A stretch of DNA of 64,000 nt from Apilactobacillus zhangqiuensis (GCF_019656215.1 NZ_BPLK01000003.1:124001-188000), one strand, 5' to 3'; shown: positions 46,753 to 56,157, counted from the stretch's first letter. Notes: generated by a model not told the origin, from the sequence alone. Numbers and translations are program-made.

Positions 46753-47793
46753 TTAATTAAATTGCGATAAAAATCTAACATCGTTTAGGTAGAAATCACG
46801 AATATCTTCTACACCGTATTTCAACATTGCAAAACGATCTGGACCAAGTCCGAATGCAAAACCACCGTAAACATCAGCATCAACGCCGGCCATCTTCAAC
46901 ACGTTTGGATGTACCATCCCGGCACCTAGAACTTCAATCCAGCCAGAATGCTTGCATACGTCACAACCCTTACCATCACACTTGAAACAAGTAACGTCTG
47001 CTTCAACTGATGGTTCAGTGAATGGAAAGTAACTTGGTCTTAAACGAATATCATATTTGTTACCAAACAATTGGTGTAATAGATATTCAAGGGTTCCTTT
47101 TAAATCAGCCATTGTAATGTTCTTATCAATCACAATTCCTTCTACTTGGTGGAATTGGTGTGAATGAGTAGGATCGTCGGTATCACGTCTGTATACCACA
47201 CCTGGTGAAATCATCTTTAAAGGACCCTTACTGAAGTCATGTTTTTCAAGAGTTCGTGCCTGCATAGGAGAGGTTTGAGTTCTCATCAAGATTTCTTTTG
47301 TAATGTAGAAAGTATCTTGCATATCTCTGGCAGGGTGATCCTTTGGTAGGTTCATCATTTCAAAGTTATACTTATCTTCTTCTACTTCTGGACCGCTTTT
47401 AACTTCGTAGCCCATACCAATGAACATGTCACAAATTTCGTCAATGATTGATTGAATAACATGTGGATGTCCCTTAGCAACTGGAGTGCTTGGAAGAGTA
47501 ACATCAATTTTTTCAGCAACTAATTGTGCTTCCAATGCTTTGTTTTCTAATTCTGTTAGTTTTGAATCTAAAGCATTTTGGATTTCATCCCTGATTTCGT
47601 TGGCATAACTACCAACTTCAGGTCTTTTTTCAACTGGTAAGTCCTTAATACCTCTTAGTGCTTGGGTAATTGGACCTTTTTTACCAAGTAAATTAACTTT
47701 AATTTCTTTAGTAATTTCGTTAACGTCGGTTGCTTGATTGATTTGAGCAATTCCATCATCACGCAACTTGGTTAAATCATCTTTTAATGACAT
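46753..47793 (-). CDS. pheS: Phenylalanyl-tRNA synthetase alpha subunit
   Basis: PheS is the catalytic subunit that activates phenylalanine. The 346-residue class II synthetase has an N-terminal coiled coil (about 1-90), motif 2 ([20 protein letters not shown]), the phenylalanine pocket ([10 protein letters not shown]) and motif 3 ([14 protein letters not shown]). It heads the pheST operon, which is controlled by a Phe-specific T-box in the leader. Confidence 0.97.
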   Translation of the reverse strand: MSLKDDLTKLRDDGIAQINQATDVNEITKEIKVNLLGKKGPITQALRGIKDLPVEKRPEVGSYANEIRDEIQNALDSKLTELENKALEAQLVAEKIDVTLPSTPVAKGHPHVIQSIIDEICDMFIGMGYEVKSGPEVEEDKYNFEMMNLPKDHPARDMQDTFYITKEILMRTQTSPMQARTLEKHDFSKGPLKMISPGVVYRRDTDDPTHSHQFHQVEGIVIDKNITMADLKGTLEYLLHQLFGNKYDIRLRPSYFPFTEPSVEADVTCFKCDGKGCDVCKHSGWIEVLGAGMVHPNVLKMAGVDADVYGGFAFGLGPDRFAMLKYGVEDIRDFYLNDVRFLSQFN

Positions 47794-47815
47794 AGTCTTC
47801 TCCTCTCATTTCAAC

Positions 47816-48049
47816 AAAAAAAGCCCCATCCCAAAAGGGACGAAGCTTCGCGGTACCACCCTAGTTTATGAACTACAATTTGTAGTTCATACACTCTAAA
47901 TCCATAACGGTGGAATACCGGATTATTTTTCGTTAATTGTAACTCCCAATATCAGTTCAGAAAATGAATTCAGCTGACTTGTGACTATTCTCATCAAATA
48001 TAGTCTTTCTGTATTGTTTGCCGCCTACTAATTTTTCTTCAACACATTT
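47816..48049 (-). promoter_or_regulatory. T-box riboswitch (Phe) upstream of pheST
   Basis: The minus-strand leader of about 234 bases contains the T-box sequence AGGGTGGTACCGCG (plus positions about 47851-47864) and ends in a terminator made by AAGCTTCGTCCC and GGGATGGGGCTT followed by seven T. Stem I has a TTC triplet in CTGAATTCATT, the proper specifier for tRNA-Phe. Uncharged tRNA-Phe would favour the antiterminator and raise PheST. The leader starts with AGTAGGCGGCAAAC. Confidence 0.93.
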
Positions 48050-48055
48050 AACTAA

Positions 48056-48084
48056 ATAATATCTTAAAAACATTAGTCGGTCAA
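48056..48084 (-). promoter_or_regulatory. Promoter of the pheST T-box transcript
   Basis: Minus strand TTGACC (48079-48084), a 17-base spacer, TATTAT (48056-48061). It overlaps the 3' end of the HxlR gene region by position and would start transcription near 48049. Confidence 0.75.
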
Positions 48085-48086
48085 GG

Positions 48087-48434
48087 TTAATCGTTAATAT
48101 CACACCATTGATCTGACCAGTCATGAATTTGTTTCATAATTGGTTCCAATGCTTCTCCTTTTTCAGTTAATTCATATTGAATTAACGAAGAATCACAAAA
48201 TGTTTTACGAGTAATGACACCGTCTTCTTCAAGTTCTTTTAGTCTTTCAACTAACACACGATCACTACACTTAGAAACAACGTTTGCTATACATTTGAAA
48301 CGTTGTGGGCCATTTACCAATAGTGTTTCAATAATTAAGCCATTCCATTTCTTTCCTAGCATTTGAAAAGTTTGTTCAAACTTAGGACACAAACGAAAAT
48401 CGATTGTGGTATTCATTTGACTTTCTTTTGCCAT
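48087..48434 (-). CDS. HxlR family transcriptional regulator
   Basis: The 115-residue protein is a winged-helix HxlR/MarR-like regulator. It has the conserved Cys16-Pro17 near the N-terminus, LGKKWNGLIIETLL, and ISRCSDRVLVERLKELEEDG-type helix (here VVSKCSDRVLVERLKELEE). The N-terminal Cys is used as a redox or aldehyde sensor in relatives. AAGGAGG at seven bases supports the ATG at 48434, inside the last codons of the HD-domain gene (22-base overlap), so the two are translated together. The regulated genes are not evident. Confidence 0.88.
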   Translation of the reverse strand: MAKESQMNTTIDFRLCPKFEQTFQMLGKKWNGLIIETLLVNGPQRFKCIANVVSKCSDRVLVERLKELEEDGVITRKTFCDSSLIQYELTEKGEALEPIMKQIHDWSDQWCDIND

Positions 48435-48940
48435 GAATTAACCTCCTTTTTATCATGTCTATTTTTAATTTTGTTTTTTAAATTTTGGTATTTAGGTGCG
48501 AAATATTCTCGAATAGCATCGTAGTCATCGATAAGAGAAACTATCACACTTTCCGCATACTTGGGCTTTGTTAAAGTTAATCCCCACATGTGTTTAGTGA
48601 TGATGTCTCGTTCCTTATCATTTAGATTAGTTATTTTTTCAGCATTTCTAAGCGCTACTCTTGGGTGCATATAAGCATGTGAACCCAATCTAAATTTACT
48701 TTCTCGCCAATCATAGAAGAATAAATCATGAAGTAATCCGCCTCGTGCAGTAGATTTGGCATCTAAGCCAAACTTCTTGGCAATTAAATAACTTTCGTAT
48801 GACACATGAATACAATGTTGTAAACGAGTTGATGAATGATGTTGGATATAGTTATCTAGTCTCAATACTTCTGGACTGTTTAGTAAATCAGAAACATAGC
48901 TAACATATTCTTTATCATTTCGCCATGCATCTTCTTTCAA
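48413..48940 (-). CDS. HD domain-containing protein
   Basis: The 175-residue protein belongs to the HD metal-dependent phosphohydrolase superfamily. The motif residues are His42 or His45 in RLQHCIHVS, His71-Asp72 in GLLHDLFFYDW, and the late Asp in VSLIDDYDAI (138-141). Other family members cleave nucleotides or cyclic nucleotides; the substrate here is unknown. It follows the TrmH-type gene by about 24 bases and overlaps the HxlR gene. Confidence 0.85.
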   Translation of the reverse strand: MKEDAWRNDKEYVSYVSDLLNSPEVLRLDNYIQHHSSTRLQHCIHVSYESYLIAKKFGLDAKSTARGGLLHDLFFYDWRESKFRLGSHAYMHPRVALRNAEKITNLNDKERDIITKHMWGLTLTKPKYAESVIVSLIDDYDAIREYFAPKYQNLKNKIKNRHDKKEVNSWQKKVK

Positions 48941-48964
48941 TATACTATCTCCTAACTAAATAAT

Positions 48965-49735
48965 TTATTTTTTAAGATGGAACATTGCGATTCCAGCAGC
49001 AATCGCTACGTTTAGTGATTCTGCTCTTCCCTTGATAGGAATATATAGATTTTTAGTGGTCTGGTCAAGTATTTTATCTTGCATTCCATTACCTTCATTT
49101 CCCATAACTAAGGCGAATGCATCCTGTTTTTCTATTTGATCATAACTCACTGCTTGAGGGTTTAATTCAGTCCCATAAACAGGAACATTGTTGTCTTTAA
49201 ACTTACTAATCCAATCAAGTAAGTCACCTTCCAGTAACTTCAAGTGGAATTGACTGCCTTGCATTGAACGTAATACCTTAGGATTAAATTGACTTGAAGT
49301 CCCTTCACCAAAGATAACGCCATCAAATCCTGCTGCATCAGCAGTTCTGACCATGGTTCCGATGTTTCCAGGATCTTGAATTTGATCTAGTAAAAGCCAT
49401 GAACCTTTCATATCTAATGAATCAAAATGGTCCTCTTTTGGTAATTCGACAATTCCAAAAATGCCTTGAGGAGTTGAAGTTGAACCCAATGCTTTTGAAA
49501 CATCATCGGTGATTTCAATCACTTCTCCGTTAAAAACATCAATTTCATTTTGGTGTAATTCATATTGTTTGTTAGTTGTTAATATTACTTCAACGTTTTG
49601 ATTAGCATTAATTGCTTCAGATACTAAATGCCAACTTTCCAATATATATTGGTTACTATTTACACGACCCTTTTTGGTTTTTAGCTTAGACCATTTTTTT
49701 ACTCGTTCGTTTTTTGCAGAAACAATTTTTTCCAT
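48965..49735 (-). CDS. TrmH family RNA 2'-O-methyltransferase (SpoU)
   Basis: The protein methylates ribose 2'-OH in rRNA or tRNA with SAM. The 256-residue protein has an N-terminal substrate-binding domain (about 1-95) and a C-terminal SPOUT domain with the three motifs: LLLDQIQDPGNIGTMVRTAD, ALVMGNEGNGM and LYIPIKGRAESLNVAIAAGI. These create the knotted SAM site. The target RNA is not identifiable from sequence. It is divergent from acyP, as in many Gram-positives (ysgA-ysfB region). Confidence 0.92.
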   Translation of the reverse strand: MEKIVSAKNERVKKWSKLKTKKGRVNSNQYILESWHLVSEAINANQNVEVILTTNKQYELHQNEIDVFNGEVIEITDDVSKALGSTSTPQGIFGIVELPKEDHFDSLDMKGSWLLLDQIQDPGNIGTMVRTADAAGFDGVIFGEGTSSQFNPKVLRSMQGSQFHLKLLEGDLLDWISKFKDNNVPVYGTELNPQAVSYDQIEKQDAFALVMGNEGNGMQDKILDQTTKNLYIPIKGRAESLNVAIAAGIAMFHLKK

Positions 49736-49837
49736 TACTGGATATGACCCCTTTAAATTAATTATCTTTCCTATTATTTTAGCATAATAATGGAATAAAA
49801 CATATATGTTACTATTGTTTAGTAAGGAGGAACCAAT

Positions 49838-50113
49838 ATGACCAATAAAAATATTGAAATAATCGTTTTAGGAAGAGTTCAAGGGGTTGGCTTTCGCTAC
49901 AGCACTAAAAAAGTTGCCGATCGATTGAATCTAAACGGTTTTGTGCAAAATCTAATGGATGGCACAGTGTTGATTCATGTTAGTGGTGAATCATCAATAG
50001 TCGATGAATTTGTCTCTGAAATCAAAGCTTCACCTACCCCTTACGGACGTGTAGACAACATTAAGATTAATAATATTAATGAAATTTACGGTAAAGGGTT
50101 TATAATAAAATAA
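49838..50113 (+). CDS. acyP: Acylphosphatase
   Basis: Acylphosphatase hydrolyses acyl-phosphates. The 91-residue protein has the signature GRVQGVGFR with catalytic Arg20 and Asn38 in GFVQNLMDGTV. It is complete. An AAGGAGGAA Shine-Dalgarno site precedes the ATG. It lies 75 bases before yidC on the same strand, opposite to trmH. Confidence 0.95.
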   Translation: MTNKNIEIIVLGRVQGVGFRYSTKKVADRLNLNGFVQNLMDGTVLIHVSGESSIVDEFVSEIKASPTPYGRVDNIKINNINEIYGKGFIIK

Positions 50114-50121
50114 TTCGGACT

Positions 50122-50131
50122 TTTGTCTGAT
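50122..50131 (+). promoter_or_regulatory. Candidate extended -10 element upstream of yidC
   Basis: TGATATAAT follows the acyP stop codon closely: TG, one base, TATAAT. It would place the start about 50 bases upstream of yidC. The -35 is weak, so this is tentative. Confidence 0.35.
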
Positions 50132-50188
50132 ATAATTCCATTTTTCTGGTATTATTGTAAATGAAATTTACATGAAAGGTTTTTTGTA

Positions 50189-51115
50189 ATGAAAAAATTG
50201 AAAAGATTCAGTGCCCTATCCTTGATTGGAGTAATGGCTTTAGTCCTTTCAGGATGTGTGCGTGTGGATTCTAACGGTAAACCATATGGTCTTACATATG
50301 AATACCTTGCTCTACCGGGTCAACACATTCTAGACTTTATTGCCAGATTCTGTGGTGGATACGGCTGGGCAATTATCATTTTAACTATTATCGTTAGAAT
50401 GATCTTACTTCCTGCAATGATTAGTCAAACTAAGAAGTCTACTATCATGCAAGAAAAAATGAGTTTCATCAAGCCTAAGATGAAAGAAATCCAAGAAAGA
50501 CAAAAAAATGCTTCTTCAAAAGAAGAACAAATGAAGATTCAACAAGAAATGATGCAACTATACAGGGATAACAACATTAGCATGGCCGGTGGTATTGGTT
50601 GTCTACCATTAATCATTCAAATGCCAATTTACCTTGCCCTATATAACGGAATTCGTTTCTCACCTGAAGTTTCACACACTATGTTCTTAGGTGTAAAACT
50701 TGGTGATAAGAGTCTAATCTTGGTTGCTTTATCATTCTTAGCATACGTTCTTCAAGGATACCTAATGACATTAGGCCTTCCAGAAGATCAAAAGAAACAA
50801 ATGAAGATGATGTCTTACTTCACACCAATCATGATTGTGTTAGTTACTTTCAGTGCACCTGCTGGACTAGGTATTTACTTCTTCATTAGCGGATTATTTG
50901 CTTGTTTACAAACATTAATCATCAACATGTACCGTCCAAAGATTAGAGCAGAAGTTGCAGCACAAGCGGCTGCTCAAGCTCAAAGTGATGAAAAGGTAAT
51001 TCTACACGACGTGGAAGAAGAAGATTCATCAAATCAACCTGAACAAATCGACGTTCAAGAACATGATACTCATGAAGATTTAAGAAAACGTAATTCAGGA
51101 AAACAAAATAGATAA
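50189..51115 (+). CDS. yidC: Membrane protein insertase YidC/OxaA
   Basis: YidC inserts and folds membrane proteins with or without SecYEG. The 308-residue protein has a lipoprotein signal peptide with lipobox VLSGC (Cys23), as in Gram-positive YidC. Five membrane helices follow: GWAIIILTIIVRMILLP, then GCLPLIIQMPIYLALYNGI near residue 150, and the later IMIVLVTFSAPAGLGIYF. A charged C-terminal tail (about residues 265-308) resembles YidC2, which binds ribosomes. It ends at a bidirectional terminator. Confidence 0.95.
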   Translation: MKKLKRFSALSLIGVMALVLSGCVRVDSNGKPYGLTYEYLALPGQHILDFIARFCGGYGWAIIILTIIVRMILLPAMISQTKKSTIMQEKMSFIKPKMKEIQERQKNASSKEEQMKIQQEMMQLYRDNNISMAGGIGCLPLIIQMPIYLALYNGIRFSPEVSHTMFLGVKLGDKSLILVALSFLAYVLQGYLMTLGLPEDQKKQMKMMSYFTPIMIVLVTFSAPAGLGIYFFISGLFACLQTLIINMYRPKIRAEVAAQAAAQAQSDEKVILHDVEEEDSSNQPEQIDVQEHDTHEDLRKRNSGKQNR

Positions 51116-51117
51116 AC

Positions 51118-51147
51118 AAAAAAACACCTTTTAAAAGGTGTTTTTTT
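51118..51147. terminator. Bidirectional terminator between yidC and the epimerase gene
   Basis: CACCTTTTAAAAGGTG, a perfect palindrome, is flanked by seven A and seven T. It ends convergent yidC and lacX-like transcripts. Confidence 0.9.
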
Positions 51148-51159
51148 GTTTATCTATTT

Positions 51160-52035
51160 TTAGAAGAATAATAAATCATACTTTGCAGCAAATTCTTTAT
51201 CAGGACTAATCTTATTAATTCCGACTTTATGTTCAATTTTTCCGTCTGTATGAACATCATCAGCAATTCCCCACCATGGTTCAAGACAAACGAATGGTGC
51301 ATCCTTTGCTGACCATAATCCACCATATTCAATGTCATATGCTGTCATTGAAACTCCGTGATCAGATACGTCATTGGATAAAATCGTGGTAAATTCTTTA
51401 TTCTTTATCTCAACTACTTTAGCATCATCATAAAATAACTCATGAGATAACTGAATTGGTTGGTCTAAATCAATTTTTTCAACCTTTTCAAGGTTAGCAT
51501 ATGGAACGTCAAATTGAATTTGATCGTATGTGCCTTTATTAGCGAATCGAACGGAATAATCATCATATTGCTCACTTCCATCCTTTACCAATGGAACATT
51601 GAATGCTGGATGGGCACCAACTGAGAAATACATTTCTTTTGTATCAGTATTATAAACGTTGATGTTAGTGGTCAACTTATGATCATTCAATTCATAGTGA
51701 ATAATTAATTTAAAAGCAAAAGGATACATCTTTTTAGTTTCTTCATTACTAGCGAGTTGTAAGTCAATCCAATCATTTCCTTGGTCTAATGCTTCGAATT
51801 CCATATCCCTTGCAAAACCGTGTTGACCCATTTCATAAGCCTTTCCGTCGTAGGTATATTGATTATCCTTTAGTCGACCGACAATTGGAAATAAAATTGG
51901 CGCGTGACGGGCCCAATATTTTTTGTCCCCTGACCAAATGTATTCTAATCCATCGGAATTTTGAACGCTATTAATTTCAGCACCATGTGTGTTGATTTTT
52001 ACTTTTAAGTATTCATTACTAATTGTTTTAATCAT
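51160..52035 (-). CDS. Aldose 1-epimerase family protein (LacX-like)
   Basis: This 291-residue protein has the galactose mutarotase-like beta-sandwich fold. It begins with MIKTISNEYLKVKINTHGAE and contains the active-site motifs HAPILFPIVGRL, GQHGFARDM and GAHPAFNVPL, with the conserved histidines. It converts alpha and beta forms of an aldose or hexose phosphate; the LacX branch has unclear specificity. A cre-like site lies between its -35 and -10 elements, so it should be repressed on preferred sugars. A terminator separates it from yidC. Confidence 0.9.
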   Translation of the reverse strand: MIKTISNEYLKVKINTHGAEINSVQNSDGLEYIWSGDKKYWARHAPILFPIVGRLKDNQYTYDGKAYEMGQHGFARDMEFEALDQGNDWIDLQLASNEETKKMYPFAFKLIIHYELNDHKLTTNINVYNTDTKEMYFSVGAHPAFNVPLVKDGSEQYDDYSVRFANKGTYDQIQFDVPYANLEKVEKIDLDQPIQLSHELFYDDAKVVEIKNKEFTTILSNDVSDHGVSMTAYDIEYGGLWSAKDAPFVCLEPWWGIADDVHTDGKIEHKVGINKISPDKEFAAKYDLLFF

Positions 52036-52064
52036 AGTCTCCCCCCTAACAAATTTGTACTTTC

Positions 52065-52094
52065 ATTTTACAATAAAGCGCTTTCATTATGCAA
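52065..52094 (-). promoter_or_regulatory. Promoter of the LacX-like gene
   Basis: Minus strand TTGCAT (52089-52094), 18-base spacer, TAAAAT (52065-52070). It carries the cre-like sequence in the spacer. Confidence 0.6.
52073..52087. promoter_or_regulatory. Catabolite-responsive element (cre) in the spacer of the LacX-like promoter
   Basis: The 15-base near-palindrome ATAAAGCGCTTTCAT fits the CcpA consensus WTGNAANCGNWNNCW except for one base in either orientation. Placed between -35 and -10, CcpA bound here would block RNA polymerase. Confidence 0.65.
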
Positions 52095-52102
52095 TTATTA
52101 TA

Positions 52103-53014
52103 TTAAGATCGTGGAAAAAACTTGTTGTAATCACGTAATAAATGTTCGTTAGATACATGGGTGTAAATTTGTGTGGTTGATAAACTACTATGGCCAAGTA
52201 ATTCTTGAACCGTCCGCAAATCAGCCCCATTATTCAACATTTCAGTGGCAAAAGTATGTCTTAACATATGTGGATGAATATTGGTCGTCAATGATGTTTG
52301 TTTAACAATCTCATCCAAGATGTATTCTACTCCACGACTCGTTAATTCGTCACCATATTGGTTTACGAAAACGTAATCGTGATGCTTATGATATTTGTTT
52401 ACCAGTAAGTCTCGACACTTTGTTCGATAGCTCTTTAAAGCATTAATCAAGTAATTACCAAATGGTAAGAACCTTTGCTTATTTCCTTTACCAATGACCT
52501 TAATAATTCGATTATCAAAATCAATATCGCTGAATTGTAGATTAACACATTCACTTACACGCATCCCCGTATCATATAGAATCTCAATAATCGCGTAATT
52601 TCTGTAACTAAGCATTTCATTTTTGCCATGCTTTGCTGCTTCAAACAATTCATACAATTCTTTTTGATAAAAGAAACGTGGCAAATGATTCGGATGTTTC
52701 TTTAGATTTACTTGATCAAACGGATTCTGTGAAACTACATCATTTCTTTCCAAGAAGTGAAAGAAAGAACGTAGTGATGAAATCTTTCTGATAACCGTAT
52801 TTCTACTCTCATCGCGTTTCTTTAAAATCGTTAGATAGTTACTAACGTCTAAATCATCAGTTTGCTGTAAATTACGATCTTCTTCCTCTAGCGTTTTTAC
52901 GAATTCATTGATATCAGATTGATAAGCAACTGATGTATTTTCAGAATATTGACGCTCATTGATTAAATACTCCATGTACCATTCGATTAATTCTTCATCT
53001 TGATATTTTTTCAT
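52103..53014 (-). CDS. xerC: Tyrosine recombinase XerC
   Basis: XerC resolves chromosome dimers at dif with a partner. The 303-residue protein has an N-terminal SAM-like DNA-binding domain (about 1-95) and the catalytic domain with Arg in DTGMRVSECVNL, then HMLRHTFATEML, LGHSSLSTTQIYTHV (Tyr nucleophile). All RHRH-Y residues are present. It is close to topA, dprA and rnhB in the common order. The hslV-hslU genes that often follow xerC (codV) in Firmicutes are missing. Confidence 0.93.
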   Translation of the reverse strand: MKKYQDEELIEWYMEYLINERQYSENTSVAYQSDINEFVKTLEEEDRNLQQTDDLDVSNYLTILKKRDESRNTVIRKISSLRSFFHFLERNDVVSQNPFDQVNLKKHPNHLPRFFYQKELYELFEAAKHGKNEMLSYRNYAIIEILYDTGMRVSECVNLQFSDIDFDNRIIKVIGKGNKQRFLPFGNYLINALKSYRTKCRDLLVNKYHKHHDYVFVNQYGDELTSRGVEYILDEIVKQTSLTTNIHPHMLRHTFATEMLNNGADLRTVQELLGHSSLSTTQIYTHVSNEHLLRDYNKFFPRS

Positions 53015-53041
53015 TGTCTATCTCTCTTATCTTATTAAACT

Positions 53042-53078
53042 AATAGCCCCTAAGAGTTTTAAATCTTTAGGGGCTATT
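53042..53078 (-). terminator. Terminator-like hairpin after topA
   Basis: A perfect 12-bp stem AATAGCCCCTAA/TTAGGGGCTATT closes a 13-base loop just after the topA stop codon. On the minus strand it is followed by AGTTTA, not a proper T-run, so it may only partly stop transcription. Confidence 0.55.
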
Positions 53079-53080
53079 AA

Positions 53081-55189
53081 CTATTTTTGCACGGATTCTT
53101 CGTAATCACCGTTAGGACATACCACTTGGGTACCACCTTTAATCTTCTTTTCTACCAAGAAGTTACCGTCCTTTGGGCAGTCTCTTCCGATTGGCTTATC
53201 CCATGTAACAAAATCACATTCAGGATATCTTGAACAACCATAGAAGATACGATTCTTCTTTGATTTACGTTCAATGACGTCACCTTTCTTACATTTTGGA
53301 CATGTAACGCCAATCTTTTTAACAATAGCTTGTGTGTTTCGACAATCTGGGAATCTAGAACAAGCATAGAACTTACCATATCTGCCCATCTTGATAACCA
53401 TTGGAGCACCACAGACTTCACAGTTGTATCCAGCTGGTTCATCTTTGATTTGAACATCTTCCATGTTCTTTTCAGCATTTTTAACTTCTTTTTCAAATGG
53501 TCTGAAGTACTTGTCGACAACTTCAACCCAGTTTTGCTTAGCTTCTTCAATTTCATCTAAGTTATTTTCTAAATCAGCAGTAAATTCGATATTAACAATA
53601 TCTGGGAAGTATTCTTCAATGATATTATTAACAATTTCACCTAGTTCAGTAGGTTCAAATCTTCTACCAACTAACTTAACGTAGTACCTCTTTTGAATAG
53701 TACTTAAAGTTGGTGCGAAGGTAGATGGTCTACCCACACCGTTTTCTTCAAGTGTTCTGATTAGCTTAGCTTCACTGTATCTAGCAGGTGGTTGAGTAAA
53801 GTGTTGATCTGGATTATTCTTAGCCATCTTCACTTCGTCACCCTTAGCTAAGTCAGGTAAGATATTATCTTTTTCTTTTCCCTTGTTATAAACCTTTAGG
53901 AAACCTTCAAACTTAAGCTTTGAACCATTTGCTCTGAAATCAACACCGTTTTGTTCCATGTCTACTGTCATAGTATCCATGATTGCAGGAGTCATTTGAC
54001 TAGCCATAAATCTTGACCAAATTAAGTTATATAACTTGTATTGATCGTTAGTTAGGTATTGTTTCAAACTAGCAGGTGTTCTCTTAACAGAAGTTGGACG
54101 AATTGCTTCATGGGCATCTTGAGCACCTTCTGGTAATTTACCCTTCACTGGTTTAGTAGCAGCGAATTCTTCACCGTACTTATCATGAATAAATTCAGAT
54201 GCTTCGTGCTTAGCTAAAGCAGAAATTCTAGTTGAATCAGTTCTCATGTAGGTAATTAAACCTTGGTTACCATCTTTACCAATATTAATACCTTCATATA
54301 ATTGTTGAGCAGCCATCATTGTCTTACCAGTCTTAAAGTTCAACTTAACGTTGGCGTCTTGTTGCATTGTACTGGTTGTGAATGGTGGTTGAGGTTGTCT
54401 CTTACGTTCCTTTTTAACAACGTTTTGAACCTCAAATGGTTTATTCTTATCAAATTTAGCTAGAACCGCTTGAACTTCATCATTGCTGTTTAGTTCAGCC
54501 TTCTTAGCGTTCACTCCATAAAAACTGGCCTTGAATGCTTCTCTTCCCTTCTTCATGTCAGCATCAATAGTCCAATATTCCTTTGGAACGAATTCTTTAA
54601 TTTCGCGTTCTCTTTGAATGATTAGCCATAGTGCAATTGATTGAACACGTCCAGCACTTAAACCCTTTTTAACCTTTTTCCATAATAGTGGAGAAATTGA
54701 ATAACCTACTAAACGGTCCAAAACACGACGAGCTTGTTGAGCATCAACTAAGTTCATGTCAATTTCTCGAGGATTCTTAAACGCTTCTTTAACAGCATCC
54801 TTAGTAATTTCATGGAAAGCAACACGATTCTTATCGTCTTCCTTTAAACCAAGTAAGTGGGATAGATGCCATGCAATTGATTCACCTTCTCTATCCGGGT
54901 CAGATGCAAGGTAAACATTTTTTGCTTTTTTCGCTTCAGCCTTTAGTTCCTTGATTGTTTCACCTTTACCACGAATAGAAATGTAATGAGGTTCAAAATC
55001 ATTATCAACATCTACACCCATCTTACTCTTTGGCAAATCTCTAACGTGACCCTTACTAGCAATCACACGGTAGGTTCTACCTAGGTATTTTTGAATGGTC
55101 TTAGCCTTGGTTGGAGATTCGACAATAACTAACTTCTTTTTTGCCGACTGTCTTTTTTTCTTTGTTGTTGATTTTGTAGTAGTCGCCAT
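53081..55189 (-). CDS. topA: DNA topoisomerase I
   Basis: TopA relaxes negative supercoils. The 702-residue type IA enzyme has the TOPRIM domain ([30 protein letters not shown]) and the active-site Tyr in [12 protein letters not shown]. Two C-terminal zinc ribbons are complete (CEVCG...CSRFPDC, CPKCK...CSRYPEC); the third keeps only CPKDG and VVCPNGD, with one Cys in each half. An N-terminal basic leader ([17 protein letters not shown]) precedes the TOPRIM. It is between dprA and xerC. Confidence 0.96.
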   Translation of the reverse strand: MATTTKSTTKKKRQSAKKKLVIVESPTKAKTIQKYLGRTYRVIASKGHVRDLPKSKMGVDVDNDFEPHYISIRGKGETIKELKAEAKKAKNVYLASDPDREGESIAWHLSHLLGLKEDDKNRVAFHEITKDAVKEAFKNPREIDMNLVDAQQARRVLDRLVGYSISPLLWKKVKKGLSAGRVQSIALWLIIQREREIKEFVPKEYWTIDADMKKGREAFKASFYGVNAKKAELNSNDEVQAVLAKFDKNKPFEVQNVVKKERKRQPQPPFTTSTMQQDANVKLNFKTGKTMMAAQQLYEGINIGKDGNQGLITYMRTDSTRISALAKHEASEFIHDKYGEEFAATKPVKGKLPEGAQDAHEAIRPTSVKRTPASLKQYLTNDQYKLYNLIWSRFMASQMTPAIMDTMTVDMEQNGVDFRANGSKLKFEGFLKVYNKGKEKDNILPDLAKGDEVKMAKNNPDQHFTQPPARYSEAKLIRTLEENGVGRPSTFAPTLSTIQKRYYVKLVGRRFEPTELGEIVNNIIEEYFPDIVNIEFTADLENNLDEIEEAKQNWVEVVDKYFRPFEKEVKNAEKNMEDVQIKDEPAGYNCEVCGAPMVIKMGRYGKFYACSRFPDCRNTQAIVKKIGVTCPKCKKGDVIERKSKKNRIFYGCSRYPECDFVTWDKPIGRDCPKDGNFLVEKKIKGGTQVVCPNGDYEESVQK

Positions 55190-55241
55190 TTACATCCCTC
55201 GTCATTTATTTCTTTATTTAATATCACCCAAAGGCCAATTA

Positions 55242-56120
55242 TTAATATTTATATTCTTCTAATATGTCTTTGGCAGTAATTACTGGCTTGGCACCAGCTT
55301 GAATTAAATCATTACAACCAACCGACAATTCACTATCAATTCTTCCTGGAATCGATAGAACATTTCGGTTATTTTGTAGTGCTAAATTAGCGGTGATTAA
55401 ACTACCAGATCTATACTTGGCTTCCGTTACCAATATAGAACGTACCAATCCAGCTATAATTCGATTTCTTTCCGGAAAATGATATCTCGCTGGTCGACAA
55501 CCAACTGGATACTCGCTTAGCAACAAATGATTTTTGGCAATCGTTCGTTGTAGCGACTCATTTTCTCTTGGATAATATTGATCTAAACCGGTTCCAATCA
55601 CGGCAATTGTTTTCCCATGATTGGCAATTGCTGCCAAGTGAGCTAGTCGATCCACTCCCTTGGCTAATCCAGAAACAATTGTAATCTGATTTTGAATAAT
55701 TTCAGGCATCAAGCGTCTAATTACTTCTACAGAATATTCCGTATTGTTTCTAGAACCAACAATTGCTAATGCTTCATTTGTTAAAAGCCCTAAATCACCA
55801 AAATAAAATAACACAATTGGTGGCAAGTATGCTTCTTTTAAATTCTCCGGATATAAGTCATCTATAATGGAAATCCATTTAACATGATTTATATGATGAT
55901 CAAGTTCACTATTTAATTTATCACTATTAAAGGAATTAATAAATGTTTTTGATTTATTTTTAGATAACATTAATGTTTCTGCAATCTCATCAGCAGTCAT
56001 ATCCAACTGCTCTGGAATTACGTTAAAATTACTTTTTAACCACTCATAAAACTTATATTCCGACTTAATTCCAATGCCTCTGGTTAATTTAAGTTTTAAT
56101 AATAATACTCTTGTTTTCAT
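55242..56120 (-). CDS. dprA: DNA processing protein DprA
   Basis: DprA (Smf) binds incoming single-stranded DNA and loads RecA in natural transformation. The 292-residue protein has a Rossmann-like core with IVSGLAKGVDRLAHLAAI, VIGTGLDQYYPREN, ERNRIIAGL and VTEAKYRSGSLITA (the last four define the family). The N-terminal helical region is about 90 residues. It is followed by topA, as usual, and preceded by rnhB at 37 bases. Other competence genes are not in the window. Confidence 0.93.
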   Translation of the reverse strand: MKTRVLLLKLKLTRGIGIKSEYKFYEWLKSNFNVIPEQLDMTADEIAETLMLSKNKSKTFINSFNSDKLNSELDHHINHVKWISIIDDLYPENLKEAYLPPIVLFYFGDLGLLTNEALAIVGSRNNTEYSVEVIRRLMPEIIQNQITIVSGLAKGVDRLAHLAAIANHGKTIAVIGTGLDQYYPRENESLQRTIAKNHLLLSEYPVGCRPARYHFPERNRIIAGLVRSILVTEAKYRSGSLITANLALQNNRNVLSIPGRIDSELSVGCNDLIQAGAKPVITAKDILEEYKY

Positions 56121-56157
56121 ATATACCTCCAGTTTTATAAGGTATATACGAAAAAAG

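Noticed and set aside
51150-51338. Open frame inside the LacX-like gene
   Set aside because: Overlaps the terminator and the main gene in another phase with no support.
53152-53556. 134-codon open frame inside topA, same strand, other phase
   Set aside because: The topA frame is intact over this stretch with conserved zinc ribbons; the alternative protein is Lys- and Leu-rich noise.
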